A stretch of 64,000 nucleotides of DNA, taken from Diadophis punctatus similis (taxonomy: Eukaryota; Chordata; Lepidosauria; Squamata; Dipsadidae). The translations under genes were made by a program, and so were the position numbers. The notes beneath the pieces were generated by a model that was not told where the DNA came from, made no database searches, and was given only the letters and a program-made list of their open reading frames with translations. The stretch is taken from assembly GCA_023053685.1 (NCBI GenBank), contig JALIGW010000001.1, forward strand, positions 70,523,740 through 70,587,739. Direction: 5' to 3'. Positions 21,440-33,051 of this stretch are shown here, piece after piece (position 1 is the first letter of the stretch; each line of letters starts with the position of its first letter).

Positions 21440-21840
21440 GAACTGAAAACAATTGTAAATATTTTTTTTGCAAAAAGTTTTTTATTTTTCTCCACCTTAA
21501 AAATACATAATTATTAACACATATACCATAAGCAGCCATACATATATACTATCCCTTACATAGAAATAGTACAGCATCCTGAATCACATTTCACAATATC
21601 AACTATTCAGCCTGCATCAATAATAAAAACAAAAAATATAACTTTAATGATAAAACAGCAAACTGAACTATTTTTCTTGCTTTCCTATTCTAACAGTCAT
21701 ATTCTTAAATCCTAATTTCTATTTCCATTCTATTCTAATTTGATTTTCGGTATATGTCACATACATGCTGACAATTGGATCCCCAAATCTCTTACTTTTT
21801 TTTACTATTTGTATATCTAAAACCTCTGTCAGTTCCATTT
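21440..21840 (-). mobile_element. Probable L1 3' UTR in reverse
   Basis: It starts with a T-rich tract (atattttttttgcaaaaagt) and continues AT-rich. The composition matches reversed L1 tails, but no diagnostic motif is present. Confidence 0.4.
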
Positions 21841-21895
21841 TAATTGTAAATATTTTGATGCTTTTGCCATCTGCAGAAAAATTGACAGCATAGAC

Positions 21896-22272
21896 CAGTG
21901 ATGGCGAACCTTTTTTGGTTCGCGTGCCAAAAGGGGGGGGGAATGTGGGGGATCACGTCTGCGCGTGCCCACATTCATAATTCCATGCACCCCCGCACAT
22001 GCACACATGACCCCCCTGCTCCCAGCATGCAATGGCACGCCCATTTTTCGCTCTCCCCAGGCTCCAGAGCCTTTCTAGGAGCCTGGGGAGGGCGAAAACA
22101 GCCTTCCCCACCCCCTCTGGAGGCTGGAAACAGCCTGTTTCCTGACTCCCAGTGGGCCCAGAAGGCCCAAAAATCAGCCGGCTGGTGCACACATGCACGC
22201 TGAGCTCGCGTGCCCACCAATATGGCTCCGCGTGCCACTTGTGGCACCCGTGCCATAGGTTCACCATCACGG
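21896..22272. mobile_element. hAT MITE, CAGTGATGGCGAA family
   Basis: The 8-bp target duplication GCATAGAC lies at 21888-21895 and 22273-22280. The left end is CAGTGATGGCGAACC and the right end GGTTCACCATCACGG (one change from the inverse). An internal palindrome surrounds the gctccagagcctttctagga region. Confidence 0.93.
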
Positions 22273-22280
22273 GCATAGAC

Positions 22281-23298
22281 TAATAAATGAATGCCAATTG
22301 ACTTGGCCTGCATGTGCTGTGTTCATAATAAGGGAGGCAAGAGAAATCCATATATTGAAGTGTATATAAAAGCGTGTGTTGTTTTTAATCTACAAATGCT
22401 TTTTACTATCCAATAGAATTTTATAAATAATGTAAAGCATACAATAAGATATTGTTGAATTTCTTTCTAAAAGCAAATATAATTAAATATTTAAGAAATT
22501 ATACATTATTAAAGAGTTTCCTAAGTGGTACGAAGATTCTAATTGTGCATCTGTCTGTGTGTGTGTGTGTGTGTGTCCATATATGAATTTTATTTAATAA
22601 ATGTCTAATGCAAATATCTAAGAAGAGTTTATAGTTCATATTTTGAAAATGTATTTAATTTAAATGTTTGTTGAATTTGTTACTATTAAAATTATTTTTG
22701 TAGTATTTTCAGAAGTGTTCTACAATAATAAGTGCATTCAATCTTTTTTGAAAAGGGGGTCCACGAAGCAGTTAAAGCTTTGAAATTGGTGGCTGAAAAT
22801 TTATTATAGAAAAGAACAAACAGATGATTGCAGAATCCATTGAAGGGGACTACCAAAGCATCAAGACTTTGGAAAGAAACTAAAGACCCAGTAGAAAATT
22901 GGTGGGTTCCAGGAGGTGAAGCAACTGAAGGCTCCATGAAGAAGAACTGTGGCTGAATATTGAAGCAATAGGTTCAACCATGTCAGAGTGATTGAGGCAA
23001 CAGTCATGCCAAGCAACATGGGGACAAGATATCAAGAGACAATGACTGGCTTGTTTAACCAATGATAAATGGAACTACCAACATAGGAACCAACTCTCCT
23101 ACCAACAGCAGAGAAACTATAGCAAGCAGAGAGAAACCAAATAGCGATCCTGTTTGGCAGTAAACGCCAAACAAGGGACCCCACCTGTTGAGACATTGCA
23201 ATGGTAACTAAGCCAGCCAGAGCTATGATTAGCTAAGTGGCAATAAGGAGAAGATAGAGAAGCCCTCTATGGGTGTCTCTGCATGTATCCCTATAAGC
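22281..23298. other. Unrecognised intron sequence with short (TG)n
   Basis: A (TG)n tract lies at 22556-22576. The A-rich stretch at 22720-23160 has repeat-like composition that I cannot name. No exon signals fit CATSPERE here. Confidence 0.4.
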
Positions 23299-23327
23299 CA
23301 GCATGTTACGAGGGGGTGAGGTTTGTC

Positions 23328-24641
23328 TAAAGTGACCAGATATTTTTTTTTAAGCGGGACATTGACGGGGGGGTGGGGCCGCCTGGATGCCGTCATTTGA
23401 GTTTTGCCCTCTGCGCATGCGCAGGAGGCAAAAGATGCTAATGTCGGCGTCCAGGTGGGGGGGGGAGGCGGGAGGCCTTTCCTTGCCTCCCGCCTCCCCT
23501 TTGGGAGCCGGCAGTGGCTTGGGCTGGCTGGCTGGCAGGCAAGCGACGCAAGGCGTGGGGCACCCGCCGGACGCCGCCCCAGAGAGAAGACCAGGCCCGG
23601 CTGGCAAGGGCCAGGAAGGATTTTTCCCGAGCCGCCAGCCAGCTTGTCCTCCGGGTCAGACGCAGCAGAGGCGAGCCCTGGCCATGGCATTGGTAAGGGC
23701 TGCGATGAAGGGGTGGTGGTGCACAAAGCTGCAGCCTCTGCTGCGTCTGCCTGGAGGACAAGCTGGCTGACGGCGCGGGAAAAATCCTTCCTGGCCCTTG
23801 CCAGCCGGGCCTGGTCTTCTCTCCGGGGCGGCGTCCGGTGGGTGCCCCACGCCTCCGCTCCTTCCCCCCGTGTGGCAGACCTGGGAAAGGACACGGCCAG
23901 ACCCGCCAAAGCCGCTGCTGCCTCTACGCTTCCGGAAGCCCATTTCTGGCTGTTGCTGTCAAGCGGGGCTGGGCGTGCTCGGGCACGTCGGAGCGCGGTG
24001 GGGGGGGGGTTTCCTTGCCCGGCACGGAGCTGTTTCCCTCAAGAAGATCCGCTTTGGCGAGTGCGAGCCAGAGAGTAAGGAAACCTCCGTGCTAAAACTT
24101 ACCAGTCTGGGGAAAGGTTCCCACCACCGCTCTGCAAAAGCAACATTCCCCCAGACTCCACCCCTGCCGGAGACTCCGAGATGGGCCGAAAAGAAAAGAA
24201 CGAGCCCTTCCCCGGAGGGTCAAAAATGTCGCGCGCGCCCCCCAGCCGCCCCCCTACCCCTTCCGTGGCAAACTCGGCGAAAGAAGCCTTCGCCGCAACA
24301 GCTGAAAAGTGACCTCACGAGGCGGGAAGGCGGGACCGGCGGAAAGTTGGGCGGGGTGGTGGTGGCGGAAAGCGGCTTCGAGGTGTGTGGAAAGTGAGGG
24401 GTTCGGCGCCTCCTCCTCTTGATTCCTGGGGAGGAAAGGAGCCGGAGCCAGGCCAGCCTGTCTCTGCTCTTTCCGGGGCGGGGAGCCGCTTCTTGGGAGC
24501 GATCTAGTAAGGTGACCAGACGTCCCACTGTTTCGGCATTGTTTCCAAAAAAGCGTGACTTTTTGGAAACAATGCGGGACGCGGGACACACGCTTGAAAA
24601 GCGTGTCTGTCCCACCAAAAGCGGGACGTCTGGTCACCTTA
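23328..24641. mobile_element. hAT-type element with GC-rich captured interior
   Basis: The ends TAAAGTGACCAGAT and GTCTGGTCACCTTA are inverted. An 8-bp target duplication GGTTTGTC lies at 23320-23327 and 24642-24649. The interior (about 23380-24480) is GC- and CpG-rich, unlike the rest of the intron. A second left-type end (TAAGGTGACCAGACGTCCC, 24510) close to the right end suggests a short copy of the same family nested or joined there. Long frames on both strands (up to 226 aa) mirror each other and follow from composition and the internal hairpin; I see no transposase motif. Confidence 0.85.
23552..23853. repeat. GC-rich hairpin, 120-bp arms, inside the hAT element
   Basis: The left arm 23552-23672 and right arm 23734-23853 are reverse complements with only a few mismatches, separated by 61 bp. 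Each arm contains ggaaggatttttcccg or its inverse and gacgcagcagaggc or its inverse. Confidence 0.9.
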
Positions 24642-24649
24642 GGTTTGTC

Positions 24650-26079
24650 CCAACGAACAGTGAACCTGTTCACATGCAAACACACTAGGGCTGAAATAAA
24701 ACTGACAGAGGAGTCTTGTAAAAATATACTTTACTAAAAACATTAAAAAGGACTTATGTCTTTAAAACACATCAACTAACAAACACTTTGTCTTCACTAG
24801 CTGAAGCCAGGCCATCTCCCTAAATTCCTCTCCTGCAATACTGAAACCAGTCCTCTTAACCCTTTCCAAAGGGAAAGGAAAAACTAACACAATACTAAGT
24901 AGGTTCAGGATTGATACATCATTGAGGCAGTGGAAAGCAGCAAGGTAGGCTTCTCGGCAATGGTGAGTGAGAGAGTCCAAAGTCAATCACCTGTAGAGAT
25001 GATCTAATCAGCATCGTGGCTTGAAGCTCCTGGCAGGGCAGTTCTCCAACTCTCCCTCTTGGTCGTAGCTCCAACAGCAGCAGCAACAGCAGATGCTAGC
25101 TTGTAGGCACAAACTAGCTTGCATACTCAGTTCAGCAAAGGCAAGCTTTCTTCTCTCTTCTCTCTGGCTTTCTGGTTCTGAGCTTCAGCTCAGGCATTTC
25201 AGTGACTTGTTTTAGCTCATCTTCTCTGGCTTACTCAGCTCTTGGTTTGCTCTCGTTGTAGGGCGGCAGCAGCAACTAACTGCAGGCAGCAGGCTCCCAC
25301 TTATATGGTAAATCAGTAAGCAATTAACTAGGGCGGGAAGGCTTATAGTTAATTGCAAGGCAGAGTTTGGCCTGTTTGAATCTTTGTGGTTTGTAGCTAA
25401 TCTGATAGCCACAGCAACCCTGACAATACTCTTGATACAGCAGCATGTTAGTAGTGTTCATTGCAAGAGGAGATGAGAAAGAAAAAGGAAAGCTAATTAG
25501 TATAGCCCAATGGTAAGGTGACCCAGAAGAGGGGCAAGCCTGAAACCCATTTAGCTTTCTGTAAAGAAAAAAAAAAGACATAAAATTTCATTTTAATCCT
25601 CTTGTTAATTCTCTATGGAAACATGACCTCTGATGGAGGCAGAGAGAGTTAGAGAAGTTTCTGCTTCTCACAGAAAGGTTCTGGGGAGACATCCAAGGTC
25701 AAACCACCTGGTTAAACAATGCCAGGTGCTGTGTTGAATAATGTCCAGAGGCTAAAACTGAAAACTAGAGATCTAGCTAGAAAAGAAAGGAGCATGAAAG
25801 AAGGCAAAATCTTTCCTTCATCACACTTTGTGTTAAGCCTAGAAAGGCACTTCTATATATTTGAAACAAATACATGAAAATGAAAAATGTATGTAAAAAA
25901 TATATTCAATAGTAGTTAGCAGCACTAATTCAATTCTCATAATAATAATATTCAGCTAAAATATAATTAAAAATAACAACTAGTTTTTATATTGAATCAT
26001 TATGGGAATGGTTAAGATTTCTTTAAATGGCTTCAATTAGTCCTAAATATCAAATTTATATTCTCACTCATCCCACTTA
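24650..26079. other. Repeat-like intron sequence, unclassified
   Basis: The part up to 25440 may be an LTR (see 23299-25450). From 25450 to 26079 the sequence is AT-rich, with an A11 run at 25565. No gene is recognised. Confidence 0.35.
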
Positions 26080-26290
26080 TGTTTTTTTTCTTCTATTCAA
26101 TCTTGTCTGATTCTTGGAGACTGCCAGGAAAGGTCCCTGCGATTTTCTTGGCAAGATTTTTCAGAAGTGGTTTGCCATTGTCTCCTTCCTGGGGATGGGA
26201 GAAATTAACTGGCCCAATCACCCAGTTGGCCTTGTGCCCAAGGCGGAAACCCAATTCCCGGTTTCTAGCCTAATGCCATGGACCATTATG
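26080..26290 (-). repeat. tRNA-derived SINE with RTE/Bov-B-like tail
   Basis: In reverse it has a tRNA-like end (tctagcctaatgccatgg at the right, diverged) and a long body containing cttggcaagatttttcagaa and gtggtttgccattgtctcct. The left end reads, in reverse, gaatcagacaagattgaata, which resembles the Bov-B/RTE tail used by Sauria-type SINEs. A second copy is at 52430. Confidence 0.6.
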
Positions 26291-26573
26291 GAAATATTTC
26301 TTTCAGTGCTTTCAGTTAGTCCTAAATACCAAATTTATATTCCTATTCATAAGTACTACTATATAACATCTATAAACATAAATATGATTTAGGCTGCAAA
26401 GAAAAAGTATTAAGTATGTTATCCTGAAATGATTGATTCTTAAGCAGTCTCTTGAAGTCAGCATAATTGCTGTTGGGTAAGAAACACAGTTGCAGAACTC
26501 TAGATTCAAAACAGCAGCCATAGTTGAAGATTATTTAAATAGAAAGAAGTGCAAATGTGTGGGTATTTTTTAC

Positions 26574-26656
26574 CTGTATTCGTCTTGATAAATATACCAT
26601 AAGAAACAATTCATATCTGCCTTGATAAATAAGTAGCGTTCCTCATCATCAGCTGA
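26574..26656 (-). CDS. CATSPERE: CATSPERE, fifth coding exon
   Basis: This 83-bp exon follows a CCTTTTATAG acceptor and precedes a ATACAG|GTAAAA donor. It starts in phase 0 and ends with two bases completed by the 25-nt microexon. Residues 89-115 begin SADDEERYLFIKADMN and include CFLWYIYQDEY. The D-E-E-R-Y-L-F...C-F-L-W-Y pattern matches mammalian CATSPERE in my memory and is the strongest identity clue together with V-T-F-Q-D-C-F in the last exon. Confidence 0.9.
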
Positions 26657-27291
26657 CTATAAAAGGAAAAATATGAATTATTTCTTTTTTTCATAGTATC
26701 AGAGTTATCCAAGAAGTTTCTTATGCATAGCTATGGATATAGTTTTACATATTTGTAAAAATAACTGAATTGGATGAAGGTATTAATTACAAAACAATAC
26801 TTGCATATGATGCAAAACCTGAAGACGTGACCAATCACAAGGAAAATTCAAAAACTCTTGACAAGCTAGAATATAAAACCAAAACAAACCAGAAAACAAT
26901 ATAAGGTTTATAATAAATATGGGGAAGAGTTGCCTTGGAAGCAAAACATCTGAAAATATTCTAAATGGACTTAAAGCATAACAAGTTGGTTAGGAATCAG
27001 CAGTTGCTAGTGCAATATTTAGTCACATTGGAGGAAGAATAATTCTGCTTCTTATTGTGTTAATATGATTATAATCAGAGAGATGGCTGGTGGCTTGAGG
27101 CACTCCCTCCACCTTGCTAATCTTTTAACCTTGTGAATTTTAAATTTTGATTCTTACTTTTAACTTGTAAATTTTAACCTTATTTTTAATTTTGCTGTTA
27201 ACAGTGCTTTTAGTCATGTTTTTATATTATTATCATGTTTGTAAACCATCCAGAATCACTTAGGTAAGTTGGGCGGTGTAGAAATTTGAGA

Positions 27292-27450
<159 letters not shown>

Positions 27451-27786
27451 TTATTAGAGCAAATTCTGGAGTACAGAAGTGTAAAGTACACAATAAGAAG
27501 CAGAATTATTCTTAATTTTTGTTTACAATAAAGATTCCACTTTACTTGGGTCATATCTGGGAACCTTCTATAAAGTCTAGTCAAAAGCTAGTACTACTGA
27601 TTCCAGCTGTGAATTTTGGGGGAGTGGAGAAAATGTTATGTATGGTCATAACTGGTGAAAAATAAAACGAGAGAATGCTGTTAGCAGTACAGCTAACCTA
27701 ACCTTAGATTCCAGGGTTGTTTTGATCAAAACCTACTCTCTTTTATTGTCAGTGTTGATTGGATTTAACTATTTATACAACACATA

Positions 27787-28290
27787 CCGTATTTTTCGGA
27801 CTATAAGACGCACCGGTGTATAAGACGCACCAAGATTTCAAAGAGGTAAGTAAGAAAAAAAAGTGTTTGTCCTCCCTGGCCCCCAGGAGCACTCTGCAGG
27901 CCTCCCAAACCCTCTGCGCAATAACGGGCCCGTTTTTCGCCCGTTTTTGCAAAAAACGGGGCACGCAGAGGGTTTGGGAGGCTGCAGAGTGCTTCTGGGG
28001 GTTGGGGGAAGGCAAAAATGACCCCGTTTTTGTGAAAAATGTCCCATTTTTCACCCATTTTTTGCAAAAATGGGGGCTTTTTGCCTTCCCCCAGCCCCCA
28101 GAAGCACTCTGCAGGCCTCCCAAACCCTATGCGCACCCCATTTTTGTGAAAAACTGGCCAATTTTCGCAAAAATTGGATGCGGGGGTGGGGCTTTGGGAG
28201 GCCAAAAATGGCTGTATTCATTGTATAAGATGCACCAACATTTCCACCCTCTTTTATGGGGGAAAAAGTCTTATACTCCGAAAAATACAG
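27787..28290. mobile_element. TA-flanked MITE, CCGTATTTTTCGG family
   Basis: The ends CCGTATTTTTCGGACTATAA and TTATACTCCGAAAAATACAG lie between TA at 27785-27786 and 28291-28292. The interior has inverted halves built from cccgtttttcgcaaaa-like text (27920-28160). Confidence 0.92.
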
Positions 28291-28599
28291 TAGTTCTACT
28301 TTAACCCAGTCACAACATGGTCAGTAGACAGATCATCGACAAAATAGCTTGATAGGGTAAAATGGCAATAATTACATCATGAAACACCAAAACTGAACCA
28401 CTTTAAACAAAACAATTTTAATTTGTTTGAGGTCTCCTAGTTGAGAATGCTATCTTCTTTGCTACTGTTTTTTTCTTCATTAAGGACAATGGTTTTTGTG
28501 CAATGAACACTGGATATTTCCACTTTTGTTTCCCTGTGGTAACAGTGGAAATGTTGCAGTTCACTCCTCAGATAGAACTATTGTCATTGTTGTTTCCAA

Positions 28600-31060
28600 A
28601 AAGATACCTATTTATTTATTTATTTATTTTATTTATTTATTTGGCAGTTTTTCTATGCCGCCCTATTCCCTCAGGACTCAGGGCGGCGTACAACATTCTA
28701 TAAAAACTCCAAACAAATCATTAAAAAAGGCAATTTAAAACAATTAAAAAACGTATAAACAACAAACATACGTGGGGGAGACATCAGATATAAAGTCGTC
28801 TCAAACTCACCCCGGCTGCCGGAAGAGCCATGTCTTAATGGCTTTTTGGAAGGCCAGCAAGGTGGGGATGGTTCGGATCCCTGGGTGAAGTTGGTTCCAG
28901 AGAGCAGGGGCCCCTACAGAGAAGGCCCTCCCCCTAGGTCCCACCAGTCGGCACTGTTTGGCTGACGGGACCTGGAGGAGACCCCCTCTGTGGGACCTGA
29001 CCAGTCGAAGGGAAGAATGAGGCAGAATGCGGTCCCGGAGATAGCCTCGTCCTAACCCATGTAGGGCTTTAAAGATGATGATCAGCACCTTGAATTGTAC
29101 CCGGAGACCAATGGGCAGCCAATGCAGCTGGCGTATAGGTGTTACGTGGGTGTACCTTGAAACACCCACCACAGCACGCGCAGCTGCATTTTGCATCAGT
29201 TGAAGTCTCCGAATACTCTTCAAGGGCAGCCCCATGTAGAGCGCATTGCAGTAGTCCAATCGAGAGGTGACAAGGGCATGAGTGACCGTGAGTAGAGCCT
29301 CCTTCTCCAAGTATGGTCACAATTGGTGCACCAGGCGAACCTGTGCAAAATCCCCCTAGCCACAGCTGAAAGGTGTTGGTCTAATTTTAGCTGTGGATCT
29401 AGAAGGACTCCCAAATTGCGAACCCATTCTGAGGGAGTTAATTTTTCTCCCTCAAGAACCAAAGAGGGACAGTTGATATAGTCCTTCGGAGGCAATATCC
29501 AGAGCCACTCAGTCTTGTCGGGGTTGAGTCTGAGTCTGTTCCTCCCCATCCAGGTCCTAACGTCATCCAGGCACTGGCACATCACATCAACCGCCTCCCT
29601 GAATTGAGACGGGGTGGTGATGTACAGCTGGGTGTCGTCAGTGTACTGTTGGAAGCTCACCCCATGTCTATGGATGATCTCCCCCAGCGGTTTCATGTAA
29701 ATGTTAAACAGGATGGGTGAGAGGACCAAACCCTGAGGCACCCCACAAATCAGGGGCCTAGGAGACGACCTCTGCCCACCTGCCAACACCGACTGCATCC
29801 TGTCGGCAAGATAAGAGGAGAACCACTGTAAAACGGTGCCTCCCACTCCCAACTCGCCGAGACGATGCAGAAGGATACCATGGTCGATGGTATCGAAAGC
29901 CGCTGAGAGGCCAAGTAGCACCAGGATGGAGGAATTACCCCCATCCCAGGCTCGCCAGAGATCATCCATCAGGGCGACCAAGGTGGTTTCTGTGCTGTAA
30001 CCGCGCCTGAAACCCAACTGATAGGAATCTAGATGATCAGTTTCCTCCAATAACCGAAGGAGCTGAAAAGCTACCACCTTCTCCACAACTTTGCCTATAA
30101 AAGGCAAGTTGGAGACCGGACGAAAGTTCTTCAAATCCGCTGGATCCAGGGAAGGCTTCTTGAGGAGGGGTCTCACTACCGCAACTTTTAATGGTTGCGG
30201 TACGGACCCCTCTCTCAAAGAAGCGTTGACGACCGCCTGGATCCAGCTGCGTGCCACCTCTCTGCTGGACGAGACCAACCAGGAGGGGCACGGGTCCAAT
30301 AAACAGGTGGCAGAGCTCATCGCCTCCACAGCCTTGTCCACGTCATCAGGAGAAACAGGCTCAAACTCCTCCCACAATGCTGGATTAAGACTTGCCCCTA
30401 TCGACTCAATGGACTCTGCCCAGCTAGAGTCCAGGTTCGACCGAATCCAAGTGACTTTATCCGTCAGAAACTGCGAGTATTCCTCAGCTCTGCCTTGCAA
30501 GTGTTCCTCGCTCCCCCCTTTTGCAAGGAGGGCATGAGTCACCCTAAACAAGGCGGCTGGACGAGAATCTGCAGACGCAATAAGAGCGGAAAAATGAGAT
30601 CATTTTGCTGCCTCTATCGCCACTAGATGATAAAAGTTCTTAAAAGTGTTCAATCGGATTCGGTTTTACTGGCTCTCCAGCGACGCTCCAGACGTCTCTT
30701 GTGGTGTTTCATCTCCCAGAGCTCCTCGGTAAACCAGGGAACTTTCCGGGATCCACTGCCACAGAGAGGTTGCAAAGGCGCAATCCGATCTAATGACCCT
30801 GCTGCCGCGGTGTTCCAGGCAGCCACCAGGGCCTCAGATGAATTGTGTACCAGGGTTTCAGGTATTCCCCCAAGTTCCCTCTGGAATCCTTCCGGCTCCA
30901 TTAGGCGCCTGGGGCGGAACCTAGCCTCCATCATTAGTTCTACTGGATCAGTAAAAAATAATTTCAACCTCAAATAATAAAGCTGTGAAGTTTTCCTTCC
31001 CCTTCTTTTGCAGCATGAATCTGCCAATTCTGTAGCACTGAAATGGTGACATTCATAACC
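28600..31060 (-). mobile_element. L3/CR1-type LINE, 5'-truncated
   Basis: The minus-strand element runs from about 31060 to a 3' UTR at 28650-28800 (gccgccctgag motif in reverse) and a (TTTA)n tract at 28609-28641. It retains the region downstream of the endonuclease, the RT and the C-terminal domain. Further copies of its 3' part lie at 9595, 32340, 53640 and 60326. It sits in CATSPERE intron 4. Confidence 0.92.
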
Positions 31061-31132
31061 TACTACCGTCTGCTTTCTCTCAATAAAGCAGAGATCTTTT
31101 AATAAGACATTCAAAACTATCTTGGTCACCAA
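28807..31132 (-). pseudogene. L3/CR1 ORF2 remnant (reverse transcriptase)
   Basis: Three frames cover it: 31132-30650 (linker, GSRKVPWFTEELWEMKHHKR), 30551-29220 (RT, 443 aa) and 29310-28807 (C-terminal domain, LHWLPIGLRVQFKVLIIIFKA). RT landmarks in the middle frame are FRPVSNLPFIGKVVEKVV (143-160), LGLSAAFDTIDH (213-224), CGVPQGLVLSP (269-279) and YTDD (303-306). Motif A normally begins D-L-S, and G214 replaces that aspartate. The frame also shifts near 29310. It is therefore inactive, though relatively young by its open length. Confidence 0.88.
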
Positions 31133-31315
31133 ACAATAGCCATTTACTGTATATTTGAGGAGAGCAGAACTTTGTCAGCCATAATAATAAATAAATATAA
31201 CTCTACCTGTGCTTCTGATTACTTTCATTTCAGAGCCTTTGGTTTCATCATAAAAACACAACAAAGTTATAGTCCTATGTGTATTCATAATATTTTGAAA
31301 TAATTGAGAACTTAC

Positions 31316-31385
31316 TGGAACTGTAAGTATTGGTTGAATCTTATGAAAACCAGGAACTGGACAAAACAGTTTTGTTGTTTTTGAC
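31316..31385 (-). CDS. CATSPERE: CATSPERE, fourth coding exon
   Basis: This 70-bp exon follows a CCTTGCTTTAG acceptor. The donor is CCA|GTAAGT, a full consensus. It completes a lysine codon from the previous exon and ends in phase 0, encoding residues 66-88 (SKTTKLFCPVPGFHKI then QPILTVP). The frame stays open for 36 further codons into the intron to another GT at 31206, but that donor would put the next exon out of frame. The C-x-x-P-G-x-H-x-I-x-P-I pattern agrees with the mammalian protein. Confidence 0.88.
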
Positions 31386-31748
31386 CTAAAGCAAGGAGGG
31401 AGGGAGAATCATAATTAAGTGAATAACAGATAATTACTTATAAGATTTTCCTGATAGTTTGCTAAATTCCAATATTGTAACTGATGTAATTACAGAATGC
31501 TGGAAGTAAGGTTGTTTTATAGCATTCTGCAATTTTGTGGAAGTACAGTACAAAACACACATAAAGAATTTCACTCATTATGTTAATACAATACCTGGTT
31601 TTTCAGCTTAATATGTTGTGTGAACTAACTATTGTTTCTTTTACACTATGGTTTAAATGGATTATGTTGTGTTTATTCAATAAACCATATTTTAAAAAAT
31701 CATATGCCCTGTATAACTGCAAAAAACAGACTAGATTAGAGCACTTTT

Positions 31749-31833
31749 TTTACTACCGGTTCTGCAAACCAGAAGCATTTGTTACTACCAGTTCGGGCGA
31801 ACTAGGCCAAACGGTAGCATTTCACCCCTGCTG
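31749..31833. mobile_element. hAT-type MITE fragment
   Basis: It reads in reverse as CAGGGGTGAAATGCTACCG and ends in accggttc-like text. It stops about 10 bp from the third CATSPERE exon. Confidence 0.6.
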
Positions 31834-31843
31834 TAATACTTAC

Positions 31844-31917
31844 TTTTCATCATCAACTGTACAAAATGATGGAACATCCCATTTTGAAAATGTAGTTCCT
31901 TCATATTCTAAATATAT
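31844..31917 (-). CDS. CATSPERE: CATSPERE, third coding exon
   Basis: This 74-bp exon follows a CTTTATTAG acceptor, with donor GAAAA|GTAAGT. It encodes residues 41-64 plus a split lysine 65: IYLEYEGTTFSKWDVPSFC then TVDDE. The L-E-Y-E-G-T-x-F...W-x-V-P-x-x-C pattern is what I remember near the N-terminus of mammalian CATSPERE. Confidence 0.9.
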
Positions 31918-32339
31918 CTAATAAAGAAAAGAGAACATAGAAATGCCCAGTAAAACATAAAATTGAAATAAAAATATAATGATCTGATCAATAATACAGA
32001 TTTATGCATTTCTATTTACACACTCCTATAAATCCAAAAGGACTCTGGACTCTTCCACATGTGAATTCTGCACAGAAAGAGTTGCAACTTCCAATTATCC
32101 AGACTTTGGTTGGTGTTCAAACATATAGCAAAACTTCCAGTTTTAAATTTATTTATTTGGTAGTTTATCAAATATATATGCTTCTCATCTTGCAGTATGA
32201 GATTTATCAAATATATATGCTGCTCATCTTACAGCTTACCACATAATAACATATGGAAGTAAAAACAATGATAAAATATTAAAACAGATTAAAATTACAG
32301 GAGATTAAACTAAAAAAATTGATGGTTTTAGAGTGGAGA

Positions 32340-33051
32340 GGTGGTGGTGGCATCTCTGTTACTATACTAGCCACCTGCTAACTGGCATAGTCAAGTTTTA
32401 AGGCATTTCCTGAAAACCAGATGTGGGGGCAGATCTTACCTCCTGAACCCCATCTGCTACAATTCCTTGGCTGATGAAGTCCCAGTTGGCCTTTTCTGCC
32501 AGCACAATTGGGCGGGCCAATCTCATTGGGCCAAGACAGCTCCTCAGATATCCTGGACCTATGCCATTCAGGCTTTAAAGATAATGACCAATACCTTGAA
32601 TTGGGCCCAGAAGCAAATCAGGAGCAAGTGCAGCAGTGTCACATATGCCACTCAAGAGATCTCCAGAACTATCCGTGCTTTTGCACTCTGTACCACTGTA
32701 GCTTCAAATATTTCCAAGAGTAGCCCCACGTAGAGCGTATTGCAGTATTCCAAGTGAGAGATGACCATGGCTTGAGTCAATGTGTGCAGGGCCCCATGGT
32801 TCAGGATCAGGCGCAACTCACACACAATACAAAGTTGCCCGAAGGCTCTCCTAGCCACAACTGCCACCTGCTTTTTGAGCAGGAGTCACAAGTCTAGGAG
32901 AACCCCCAAGTTGCACACCGGGTCTGTCTGGGATAGTGCTACCCCACCCAGAACTATAAATGGTAAACCATCAGATTCTGAGGCTTCGTGAATCTAAAGC
33001 CCACTCCATATTACCAGGGTTCAGTTGAAGCCTACTGTCCCCCATCTGGGC
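32340..33051 (-). mobile_element. L3/CR1 LINE copy, first part
   Basis: The text tcaggctttaaagataatga, then gccccacgtagagcgtattg, is collinear with 29060-29250. It is older than the 28.6 kb copy. It is interrupted at the 8-bp duplication ATCTGGGC and continues at 34278. Confidence 0.82.

Larger units (their letters stand above)
23299..25450. other. Unclassified segment bounded by a 10-bp direct repeat
   Basis: The 10-mer CAGCATGTTA occurs at 23299-23308 and 25441-25450. Between them, outside the hAT element, the minus strand shows a TATA-like ccatataagtgggagcc near 25298-25314. That would suit an LTR or solo LTR (about 0.8 kb), but I could not confirm TG...CA ends plus a short target duplication. 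Confidence 0.3.

Noticed and set aside
23229..24078. Frames of more than 220 aa on both strands
   Set aside because: They lie in a GC-rich transposon interior with a large hairpin, so both strands have matching open frames; no domain pattern is seen.
31207..31316. Extension of the fourth CATSPERE exon to a second donor at 31206
   Set aside because: The frame stays open for 36 codons, but using that donor leaves one extra base and puts the next exon (which has stops in the other two frames) out of frame. The GTAAGT at 31315 fits both phase and remembered protein length.
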